NCBI GenBank assembly: GCA_020630615.1
Contig: JAHDBA010000002.1
Span: forward strand, 92,356-125,011
Direction of reading: 5' to 3'
Source of the DNA: Myxococcota bacterium
Lineage (GTDB): Bacteria; Myxococcota; UBA727; JAHDBA01
DNA length: 32,656 bases
In this document: positions 16,799-24,114 of the stretch, in pieces
Numbering within the stretch: position 1 is the first letter of the stretch
Layout: every line of letters begins with the position of its first letter
The notes under the pieces: generated by a model
Databases searched by the model: none
What the model was told of the DNA's origin: nothing
What the model saw: the letters and a program-made list of their open reading frames with translations, nothing else
Position numbers and translations under genes: made by a program

Positions 16799-19369
16799 AT
16801 GACGAAATTGACACACAGGATAAAAATACCGCTCTTGCTCATGATCGCAGGAACAATGATCGCGTGCACTCAACCCAATGCTTCCGATCAAAGGGTTCAT
16901 CAGACAAATACCGATTTGGGCGATACTCTTGGTGAGCAACCACCTCAAAATGAGGACGAGATATCATTGACTCAACAAGCACGCGATGCTCGTCATGCTC
17001 AAAAGCTTGAGCACCAAGCTAGGTTAAGTGAACAAGGTGCAAACAGTACTACAAATACACAGCAGATCGCCTTCTCATCGGACGGCACCTTATGTCTAGA
17101 CGAATGTCAGTATGCCAACGATGGCGAATGTGATGATGGTGGAAGGAATTCTCTTTATAGCGTGTGTAACTTTGGTAGTGATTGTAGCGACTGCGGCATT
17201 CGGACTGAGAGTGACGTGATTACCAGTGACACTCAAGACAGTTCTACTGCACCTTCAGAAACCGTGGGTGAACCACAGGATGGCTCTGAAGCAACCTCTG
17301 AAACAGTAAATGAGGTTGCGGATAATCGGTTTAGTGAGACAATTTGTTCTGACACCTGTCAGTACAGTGGTGACGGGGAATGTGACGATGGTGGGGCGGG
17401 CGCTTCTTATGCAGCTTGTCACTTTGGCTCGGATTGTAGTGACTGTGGTGTGCGTGGTCGTAACGATGAAATCAGGCCACTGTGCAGTGACTTATGCTCG
17501 TGGGCGAAAGACGGCATATGCAATGATGGAGGCATGGGATCGAGCAATGATGCATGTCGATTAGGCTTTGATTGTAGTGATTGTGGCGTACGACAAATTA
17601 CAAATTACAGCGAGACGGCTGGCGAGCTCTGTAACGATGATTGTGAATACAGCAATGATGGTGAATGCGATGATGGACGCTTGGGTGCCACGAGCGGCGT
17701 CTGCAGCGCAGGAAACGACTGCAGCGATTGTGGGGTACGTACCTTCAATTCAAATGACACAGTACCAATGATCAACTACGTTCCCGAGGATCTGCAAGGT
17801 ACTTCTGAATGGAATAATGGCCAAATTTTATGTGACAATACATGCCCTGATGGGTTTGCGAACAATGGTTCATGTGACGATGGCGGTCCGGCACCAGGTT
17901 ATTATTCGAGTGATTACTGTGGGTATGGTACGGACTGTGCTGACTGTGGCTACCGTCTGATATATCAACCAACTTCATTATGTAACGATGAATGTAAAAC
18001 AGCGGGCAATGGAATATGTGAAGATGGTGGTGATACTGAATCAGAATCGAGGGGCTCTGAAAGTTTTGCATGTGCTTACGGTAGTGACTGTTTTGACTGT
18101 GGAGAGCGAGATGGATCAAGCTACCTCGGAAGTTCAGCAGCTATTGACGCGATTCGAGATGTACCGCCACAAGACATCGATGAGAGTTATATGGATGCAT
18201 CTTGTGTAGATGTCACGACTGGCTCTCAAATATATCCAGCTTGGGATTACACAACCTGCACCGACGGCAATACTATTAGTGGTGATGGCTGCTCTGCTGA
18301 GGGGTACACTGAGTCAGGTTATGTTTGCTCTGCGTCGTCTTATGGCTGTACCGACATCTCTCAAGACGCATTACGCGCAAATGGTGTTATTGACGCAGGC
18401 GAAGAGTGTGATGATGGCAATAGTTTAAGTGCAGATGGATGCCGCCTTGGTTATATTGAGCTTGGCTGGGAATGCTCTGGTGTGCCTTCAAACTGCACAT
18501 GGGTAGGTATGCCTGAGCTTCCAGCAACCGCGCTGTGGGGGAACGGTGTGATCGATGATTTAGAAGAGTGTGATGACGGGAATCACATTTCTCTCGATGG
18601 TTGTACGGCTAGTATGAAAAAATCACGAGGTTTCATTTGTGAAGGTCAGCCTTCGGTGTGTCGCTTTGTTCGTGGTAACGGAGTTGTTGAGCCAGAAGCT
18701 GGCGAAGAATGTGATGACGGTAATCTCGAAAACTTTGATGGGTGCAATCAATATGGCCTTTTCGAAAACATCACACCTGGTGCGAGTCACTCGAAATCCC
18801 CAACATGTGGTAACGGCATTGTTGATGCGTGGGAAACATGTGAGTTTGATTATTTTCGGCGAACACCGCCAAGCGGTAATGCCTTGGTCCAACCACATGA
18901 ATCTGTTCCATTCACTGAATATGGCTCAAGGGATATTGCCCGAGCGACTAAAGTTTTGTGCGAGTCGGATTGTTTACTTGGCCAGCAAGCCATCCAGAAA
19001 GATGGTGAGTGTGCATGCGGTGAGGGTTTTGTCGACCCAGACTGCATTCCTGATGAAGTACCACAGTCGTGCCAACGTCCCGCACGGAAGTTCAGGGGAC
19101 TGGTGTATAGCGGTCGTGATACAACCTATCGAGTTGGTTCTTCTTATGATGCTCCCTTAGATCGTTACTATGGTATGCAGTTCAATATTTTTGATGAAAG
19201 TCATTACGCACCTTTGGCTGGTGGTTCTTGCGGGCGCAACGATGTTGCAGCATTTTATGAAAATCACTGTGCAGAAGCGGTGAGCTTTAACCCTTATTTG
19301 CCATGCTATTCCTACAATGGGTGCATTCGCGGTACCGATGCCTATGACTGCCTCAGTACAATGCCTTAA
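16799..19369 (+). CDS. Large Cys-rich lipoprotein with six LNR-like repeats followed by DUF4215-type repeats
   Basis: An 856-residue lipoprotein: the signal peptide ends in Met-Ile-Ala-Cys. A polar linker is followed by six repeats of about 38 residues (near residues 98, 182, 227, 277, 344 and 394). Their pattern is L-C-x-D-x-C-x-x-x-x-D-G-x-C-D-D-G-G-x(n)-C-x-x-G-x-D-C-x-D-C-G-x-R, somewhat like Lin12/Notch repeats in Cys and acidic spacing. Residues about 475-680 hold four to five DUF4215-like repeats (N-G-V-I-D-x-x-E-E-C-D-D-G-N-x-x-x-x-D-G-C). The last 120 residues are a separate Cys-containing domain I do not recognise. Asp-rich Cys repeats of this kind usually bind calcium; that is inference here. 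Unlike the protein at 2451-4928 it is anchored by an N-terminal lipid and has no C-terminal sorting signal. The ligand is unknown. Confidence 0.85.
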   Translation: MTKLTHRIKIPLLLMIAGTMIACTQPNASDQRVHQTNTDLGDTLGEQPPQNEDEISLTQQARDARHAQKLEHQARLSEQGANSTTNTQQIAFSSDGTLCLDECQYANDGECDDGGRNSLYSVCNFGSDCSDCGIRTESDVITSDTQDSSTAPSETVGEPQDGSEATSETVNEVADNRFSETICSDTCQYSGDGECDDGGAGASYAACHFGSDCSDCGVRGRNDEIRPLCSDLCSWAKDGICNDGGMGSSNDACRLGFDCSDCGVRQITNYSETAGELCNDDCEYSNDGECDDGRLGATSGVCSAGNDCSDCGVRTFNSNDTVPMINYVPEDLQGTSEWNNGQILCDNTCPDGFANNGSCDDGGPAPGYYSSDYCGYGTDCADCGYRLIYQPTSLCNDECKTAGNGICEDGGDTESESRGSESFACAYGSDCFDCGERDGSSYLGSSAAIDAIRDVPPQDIDESYMDASCVDVTTGSQIYPAWDYTTCTDGNTISGDGCSAEGYTESGYVCSASSYGCTDISQDALRANGVIDAGEECDDGNSLSADGCRLGYIELGWECSGVPSNCTWVGMPELPATALWGNGVIDDLEECDDGNHISLDGCTASMKKSRGFICEGQPSVCRFVRGNGVVEPEAGEECDDGNLENFDGCNQYGLFENITPGASHSKSPTCGNGIVDAWETCEFDYFRRTPPSGNALVQPHESVPFTEYGSRDIARATKVLCESDCLLGQQAIQKDGECACGEGFVDPDCIPDEVPQSCQRPARKFRGLVYSGRDTTYRVGSSYDAPLDRYYGMQFNIFDESHYAPLAGGSCGRNDVAAFYENHCAEAVSFNPYLPCYSYNGCIRGTDAYDCLSTMP

Positions 19370-19380
19370 AAAATGAGTGT

Positions 19381-19565
19381 CACTTTGATTACAGTGAAGT
19401 TCTTGAATCAAAGTGGGAATCAATAGTGTGTCGAGAGTATGTATGTTGAGTTTTTCAGAAAACGAAACGTTTGATGGGAAAGATCGAAGCCTAACGTATG
19501 GGTGCTCGGCACTCCACCTCCTAAACCCGAACCCGCAAGAGTCTGCTCACGCAGGCTCTTTTTTT
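19381..19565 (+). ncRNA. Structured, terminator-ended transcript region (candidate small RNA, 3' UTR or rnr leader)
   Basis: The 241-base gap before rnr holds three potential hairpins in a row. The first is a perfect 10-bp stem, CACTTTGATT (19381-19390) with AATCAAAGTG (19406-19415). The second is a 6-bp stem at 19500-19514. The third is the terminator at 19537-19565. No known RNA family (6S, SRP, tmRNA, tRNA) is recognised and no convincing promoter is seen, so it may simply be the 3' UTR of the lipoprotein mRNA. Confidence 0.25.
19537..19565 (+). terminator. Intrinsic terminator upstream of rnr
   Basis: The 9-bp stem AGAGTCTGC (19538-19546) with GCAGGCTCT (19551-19559) has one G-U pair and a TCAC loop, followed by seven T (19559-19565). 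It lies 46 bases before the proposed rnr start and 168 bases after the lipoprotein stop. Confidence 0.85.
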
Positions 19566-19610
19566 ATGCCGAAAATAGGTGTTTGCATCGCAATTGGGTT
19601 AGCTTGGCCT

Positions 19611-22052
19611 ATGGTAATTAATGAAGAGAAAATATTAGCGGCCTTTCAGAAATACCCAGAACGTTCATTCAAACTTGTTGAGTTTACGCGCATCTTTGAT
19701 TTTGGTGCGCATCAGCGTGCTGAAGTACGGCATACGATTCGGCTTCTGGTTCAAAAAGGCTTGGTCAAAGCGTTGCCAAAGCGTCGTTTTATTCTGGCAG
19801 GGCAGAAGTCTGGCGTTTTTGGTGTTGTCCGTCGGCATGAGCGGGGTTTTGGGTGGTTTATTGCAGACGATGACCTTTGCCCGGATGCTTTTGTTCCCCC
19901 ACGGGCTCTAAAATATCTCATGTCAGGAGATCGCGTACGCGCAGAAGTACGTAAAGATAAGAAAGGGCATATTGCTGAAATATTAGAAGTTGTTGAAAGA
20001 CGAAAAGAAGCAATTGTGGGGATGCTTCATAGCGATCATAATGTTCTCTTTATCGAGCCTTCCGTTGATGTTTTCCCCGATATTGTCGTACTCACCAACC
20101 CGATAGAAAAGTATGAAGAGGCCTTGGGACAATTGGTCGAAGCGCGTGTGATCGACCCCCCAAGCTATAATAGCAGTGCGCGGGCAGAGCTTACGAAAGT
20201 CATCGGCGAGGAAGGTGCACTTGATGTTGAAATCAATAAAGTCTTAATCGAACACAAGATACCTGAACGCTTTCCCGATGAGGTTTTAAAGGCATGTCAA
20301 GTCTTTGGTGAGAACCCAAAAGAGTCCGATTGCGCAGGGCGTCGTGACTTGCGCGACTTGCCTTTGGTTACCATCGATGGTGTCACAGCAAAAGACTTTG
20401 ACGATGCTGTGTACGCAAAACGTGAAGGTTCCAACTTTCGAGTTTGGGTCGCGATTGCAGATGTGAGTCATTATGTTCGTGCAGAGTCCCCCTTGGATTT
20501 AGAGGCTCGAGAGCGAAGTACGTCTTTGTACTATCCAGGCTCGGTTGTTCCAATGTTACCCGAACAACTCTCCAACGGACTTTGCTCATTGAATCCGGAT
20601 GTTGATCGTTTGTGTATGGTCGCTGAGATGCTTGTCGACCCGCGAGGGCGCTTTGTCGAAACTGATTTCTACCCTGCAGTGATGAAGTCTTTTGCACGCC
20701 TAACCTATTCAGACGTTCAGACTTGGTTTGAAGACTCGAATGCGATCGAACTCAATATATGTCGTGAGCGTAACCGGGTTTTTCAAGGGCTGAACGATCT
20801 AAGAAAAGTAGCCTCTGCGTTACGTAGTATGCGTGGTGAACGTGGAGCTCTTGATTTTGAGCTTCCTGAGAATGTCTTTGAGCTTAATCCCTATAAAGAA
20901 CCTGTCGATGTGAAAGTATTGATACGTGCCGATGCGCACAAAATGATTGAAGACCTGATGATCGCGGCAAACGAAGCCGTTGCAGAACATCTTGAATCTA
21001 AAGGGCTCCCCGCCTTGTTTCGAGTGCATGAACTCCCAGATGAAGACAAGCTCGACAAAGCCTTATCCATGTTGAAACGCGTCATGCCCGGGACTGCATT
21101 CAAGCGCGATGGTCTCAAAGCGCATCCTGCCAAATGGTTGCAGCAGCTTCTACGTAAAATCCCGGACGACGCTGACTATAAAGATGTGATTAACTCTCTT
21201 GTTCTTCGCGCCATGATGCAAGCACGCTATGCGAATGAGAACTTGGGCCACTTTGGTTTGGCATCGGGTGCTTACTTGCACTTCACATCGCCAATTCGTC
21301 GGTACCCGGATCTTATCGTCCATCGATGGTTGAAACGTTTTCTTTCGGAATCGCGTTCGACCAGTTTTTGGGTCGAGCACCTTGAACAGCATTTTGAAGA
21401 GCTTTCAACGCATACCAGTGATTGCGAACGCAATGCCACAAAAGTGGAACGCATAATAAAGTCACTCTTTGGTGCTTGGTATATGCGAGACCGCGTGGGT
21501 CAAGAATACAAAGGTCGCATCGCAAGTGTGACTGACTTTGGTGTTTTTGTTCAACTTGAAAATGGTCTTGAAGGTTTGGTTCATATATCCCGGTTATCTC
21601 AGCAAAGATTAAATTTTGATCCTGATGATGTCTCGCTCAAAACCAAGTCAGGACACGTGGTTGCAGCCCTCGGCATGCCGATTGACGTACGGGTTCATGA
21701 GGTGAATGTACCCAAGCGTCAAATTGACTTGGTACCCTTGCATGCTGCGGGCACTCAAGACGGCGGGCGTTCATTTTATGAGCAAGATTCCAATGATGCT
21801 GACGTTGGACCGGCTGCATTTAAACGCCGTGTGCGAGAAAGGCGTGAAGGACGTCAGAATCGTAATGATGGAGAGCGCTCTCGAGATCGTCATCATAGGG
21901 GAGATAAGGAAGGACAAAGTAGGGGCCGCCGTGGGAGCCCATCGGGAAAGAGCGGCTCGAACTCTCGGAACAAGAGAAAGGGACAGAGTGGTCGATTGGG
22001 GACCGCACCGACGAAGTCTTTGAGCAGGCGTAAGCGAAAAACAAGGAAGTAA
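19611..22052 (+). CDS. rnr: Ribonuclease R (3'-5' exoribonuclease)
   Basis: An RNase II/R family enzyme of about 813 residues that degrades structured RNA processively from the 3' end. The N-terminal winged-helix domain (about residues 1-75) is followed by cold-shock OB domains (about 80-225). The RNB catalytic domain has the metal-binding Asp cluster in D-G-V-T-A-K-D-F-D-D-A-V (about residues 256-267) and the conserved H-F-T-S-P-I-R-R-Y-P-D stretch. An S1 domain starts near residue 630 (Y-K-G-R-I-A-S-V-T-D-F-G-V-F-V). The last 80 residues are a very basic, disordered Arg/Lys/Gly/Ser tail, as in many RNase R proteins. The frame is open to GTG 19413, but the terminator at 19537 lies inside that extension. 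ATG 19611 gives the usual N-terminus; ATG 19566 is an alternative. No strong ribosome site is visible. Confidence 0.95.
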   Translation: MVINEEKILAAFQKYPERSFKLVEFTRIFDFGAHQRAEVRHTIRLLVQKGLVKALPKRRFILAGQKSGVFGVVRRHERGFGWFIADDDLCPDAFVPPRALKYLMSGDRVRAEVRKDKKGHIAEILEVVERRKEAIVGMLHSDHNVLFIEPSVDVFPDIVVLTNPIEKYEEALGQLVEARVIDPPSYNSSARAELTKVIGEEGALDVEINKVLIEHKIPERFPDEVLKACQVFGENPKESDCAGRRDLRDLPLVTIDGVTAKDFDDAVYAKREGSNFRVWVAIADVSHYVRAESPLDLEARERSTSLYYPGSVVPMLPEQLSNGLCSLNPDVDRLCMVAEMLVDPRGRFVETDFYPAVMKSFARLTYSDVQTWFEDSNAIELNICRERNRVFQGLNDLRKVASALRSMRGERGALDFELPENVFELNPYKEPVDVKVLIRADAHKMIEDLMIAANEAVAEHLESKGLPALFRVHELPDEDKLDKALSMLKRVMPGTAFKRDGLKAHPAKWLQQLLRKIPDDADYKDVINSLVLRAMMQARYANENLGHFGLASGAYLHFTSPIRRYPDLIVHRWLKRFLSESRSTSFWVEHLEQHFEELSTHTSDCERNATKVERIIKSLFGAWYMRDRVGQEYKGRIASVTDFGVFVQLENGLEGLVHISRLSQQRLNFDPDDVSLKTKSGHVVAALGMPIDVRVHEVNVPKRQIDLVPLHAAGTQDGGRSFYEQDSNDADVGPAAFKRRVRERREGRQNRNDGERSRDRHHRGDKEGQSRGRRGSPSGKSGSNSRNKRKGQSGRLGTAPTKSLSRRKRKTRK

Positions 22053-22053
22053 A

Positions 22054-22908
22054 ATGCTGCGAGTTAAAACATGTCTTATTTTCTCTCTTTATCTTCTCTA
22101 TTGTGTTCCTACATTTGCTGCCTTTAGAGCAGAGCCAAAGGTTATGCCTGAACACTATCCTCAGTGTGTGTCGCAGCGGATCCACAAGAGCTCGGAAATG
22201 TACTTAGCAATCGATGAGTTTGATATTGAAGGAACTCAGTTTTCAGAGAAATATATTCAAACACTTCGACGAGGTTTTGCCCGAGTACTCAATGGTCGAT
22301 ATAAAAGCATATGTCTTAAAGGCGGTAATATTGACCTGCCAGTGCAATCTCATATCATCAAGCCGAACAATATTGGTTATGAATGTGCCGAGGCTCTATC
22401 AAAGGAATTCAATATAAAAGATATTGATGTCAGGATAAGGCTCAAGTTCAGCCTACAAAGCTTTAAGTTATATCGAGAGTGGCAACCTTCATTTCACTTC
22501 AAACAAATGGGGGAGACTCTTACTATGACAATTAGTGAGGCGGAGTTATTAGCGTGTTTTGATGCTTTATCACCAGACAAAAGTTATACCTATCAACACG
22601 TCTACCAACCAGGGACGGGTACTTATGCTTGTAAACCAATGCAGGTCAAAGAGCATTCGAGTACCACTTCCGCGGTCTTGGCTTTGATAGGTATATCGCC
22701 CAATTCAGACTCGAGTACTTTGAGTCATGCTGCGCAAAGCCATCACTGGCAACAAGTATTTGATCTGGGAAGAGCTGAGGATGTAGCTTCTATTAAAACG
22801 AATCACTGTATCGATACACTCGTACAGTCGAGTTTAAAGTCATTGCAAGCATGCAATATGATTGAGTTTCAACTGCGTCTGAATCAACGTGAATGTGTCG
22901 ATAAGTAA
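22054..22908 (+). CDS. Secreted protein of unknown function
   Basis: A 284-residue protein with a clear signal peptide (core L-I-F-S-L-Y-L-L-Y-C-V, cut near Phe-Ala-Ala). The mature part has scattered Cys in roughly even number, suggesting disulfides, and no motif I recognise. Near residue 50, L-A-I-D-E-F-D-I-E-G-T-Q-F-S resembles the opening of proteins with an alpha/beta periplasmic domain, but that is not diagnostic. It starts one base after the rnr stop with AAGGA at 22043-22047, so it is probably translated from the same mRNA. A functional tie to RNA decay is unlikely for an exported protein; the linkage may be only transcriptional. Confidence 0.7.
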   Translation: MLRVKTCLIFSLYLLYCVPTFAAFRAEPKVMPEHYPQCVSQRIHKSSEMYLAIDEFDIEGTQFSEKYIQTLRRGFARVLNGRYKSICLKGGNIDLPVQSHIIKPNNIGYECAEALSKEFNIKDIDVRIRLKFSLQSFKLYREWQPSFHFKQMGETLTMTISEAELLACFDALSPDKSYTYQHVYQPGTGTYACKPMQVKEHSSTTSAVLALIGISPNSDSSTLSHAAQSHHWQQVFDLGRAEDVASIKTNHCIDTLVQSSLKSLQACNMIEFQLRLNQRECVDK

Positions 22909-22985
22909 ACGTAATGTGTTGCCTCAATTTGAAGCAGTCCTGACTCTACCTGGCCATTGAACTCAAAAGATCGCAAGATTGTGGA

Positions 22986-23258
22986 ATGCAAGCGATATTT
23001 TCATTCCCACCTCGTCGTGCGGTACCTGCTTTAAAGGCATGGGTCGATGCGTATTTCGACTGGGCCTATGATAAAGCTTCCAAAGCGAAACGACTCAACT
23101 TCCTAACCCTTGATAAGCGCGCTCGATGTATCCATTGTAATAACAAATTACATATCAACGATTACGTTGAAACCCATTCGAGTTTTCAGCGAAGTGTCTA
23201 TGTTCGGTGTGCACATTGTGATGCGCAACATACCTTGGGCTTCGATACGATTGTCTAG
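22986..23258 (+). CDS. Small zinc-ribbon-like protein
   Basis: A 90-residue protein, probably cytoplasmic. Residues 1-45 are basic and helical; the C-terminal half has two C-x2-C knuckles (C-I-H-C and C-A-H-C) about 26 residues apart, the spacing of a zinc ribbon. Such small proteins bind nucleic acids or partner proteins; nothing more specific can be said. ATG 22986 has only a short GGA just upstream. It stands alone, with 77 and 78 bases of featureless sequence on each side. Confidence 0.6.
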   Translation: MQAIFSFPPRRAVPALKAWVDAYFDWAYDKASKAKRLNFLTLDKRARCIHCNNKLHINDYVETHSSFQRSVYVRCAHCDAQHTLGFDTIV

Positions 23259-23324
23259 AATACGACAAGTTTTTGGTCATTAATTCGTAGTTCATCCTTG
23301 AGATTACTATGCTCCATTCCTATC

Positions 23325-23330
23325 AAGGAA
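23325..23330 (+). promoter_or_regulatory. Ribosome binding site AAGGAA deciding the GDPD start
   Basis: AAGGAA is 6 bases before ATG 23337. This favours that start over the in-frame start at 23298 and places the AHRGG motif close to the N-terminus, as in the family. Confidence 0.65.
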
Positions 23331-23336
23331 GCGTCT

Positions 23337-24113
23337 ATGCCCAACAGTACACGGAATCGAATTGTCGCTCATCGGGGTGGTGCTGCCCTTTGGCCAGAAA
23401 ACAGTCTTGAGGCCATTCAAGGTGCACTTGCGTTGGGCGTTGATGGCATTGAGGTTGACATTCAACTTACGAAAGATGGCGTGCCTGTTATTCTGCACGA
23501 TGAAACACTCGATCGCACAACAGTTGAAAGTGGATCGATTAAGGAGGTTCATAGTCGAGATCTTCGTGATATTCGATTACGTGATTTGGAAGGTAAACCA
23601 TCCAGCGCCCATTTGCCTTCACTGAAAGAATCCTTGCCCCTCTTTCGTGGGAAGCCCACGCTCTATAGCATTGAGCTTAAGAACGATGACGATGGCCTTG
23701 CATACGAAGGCATCGTTAAAGCAATGTTTGGTTGCCTTGCCGACGCAAATTTTCGAAACGAAATATTTGTGCACGGTTTTGATTGGCACTTGATGCAAAA
23801 AGCGCAAGCGTACTCAAAAGAAGTCCATGTCGGTATCAATATCGATCAAAAACTCTTTGAGAATCATCATTCTAACTTCGACCATATTCGTGACAAAATA
23901 TTTCCAAGCGGAATCCGGCACTTCAATATGCAAGCGGATATTTTGGAAGAGCACGATGATTATCAAATGTGGATGAGACGCCCAGAAAATCAAAATCCAA
24001 ATTTCTCTGTATGGACGGTCAACAGTGATGATGATTTAAGCCAATGGCTGCGGAAGCCTCTTTGGGGAATCGCAAGCGATCAGCCGAAACGTGCTCTTGA
24101 ATTAAGAGGATAA
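23337..24113 (+). CDS. Glycerophosphodiester phosphodiesterase (GDPD/UgpQ type)
   Basis: A 258-residue TIM-barrel phosphodiesterase that hydrolyses glycerophosphodiesters to glycerol-3-phosphate and an alcohol, as in phospholipid breakdown. Signature residues are all present: A-H-R-G-G (catalytic His and Arg), P-E-N-S-L-E-A, the metal-binding E-V-D-I-Q-L-T-K-D-G and the second His in L-H-D-E-T-L-D-R-T-T. A Glu in the Y-S-I-E-L-K strand is also in place. No signal peptide, so it acts in the cytoplasm. It is the first gene of a tight plus-strand operon: the RND gene starts 1 base after its stop. That suggests coupling of lipid head-group turnover with lipid transport. Confidence 0.9.
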   Translation: MPNSTRNRIVAHRGGAALWPENSLEAIQGALALGVDGIEVDIQLTKDGVPVILHDETLDRTTVESGSIKEVHSRDLRDIRLRDLEGKPSSAHLPSLKESLPLFRGKPTLYSIELKNDDDGLAYEGIVKAMFGCLADANFRNEIFVHGFDWHLMQKAQAYSKEVHVGINIDQKLFENHHSNFDHIRDKIFPSGIRHFNMQADILEEHDDYQMWMRRPENQNPNFSVWTVNSDDDLSQWLRKPLWGIASDQPKRALELRG

Positions 24114-24114
24114 A

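Noticed and set aside
16744..16935. 63-residue open frame before the 856-aa lipoprotein
   Set aside because: It overlaps the lipoprotein start, which has a strong ribosome site and lipobox; no features of its own.
19413..19610. N-terminal extension of RNase R to GTG 19413
   Set aside because: It would place a strong intrinsic terminator inside the coding region, and the extra residues do not resemble RNase R.
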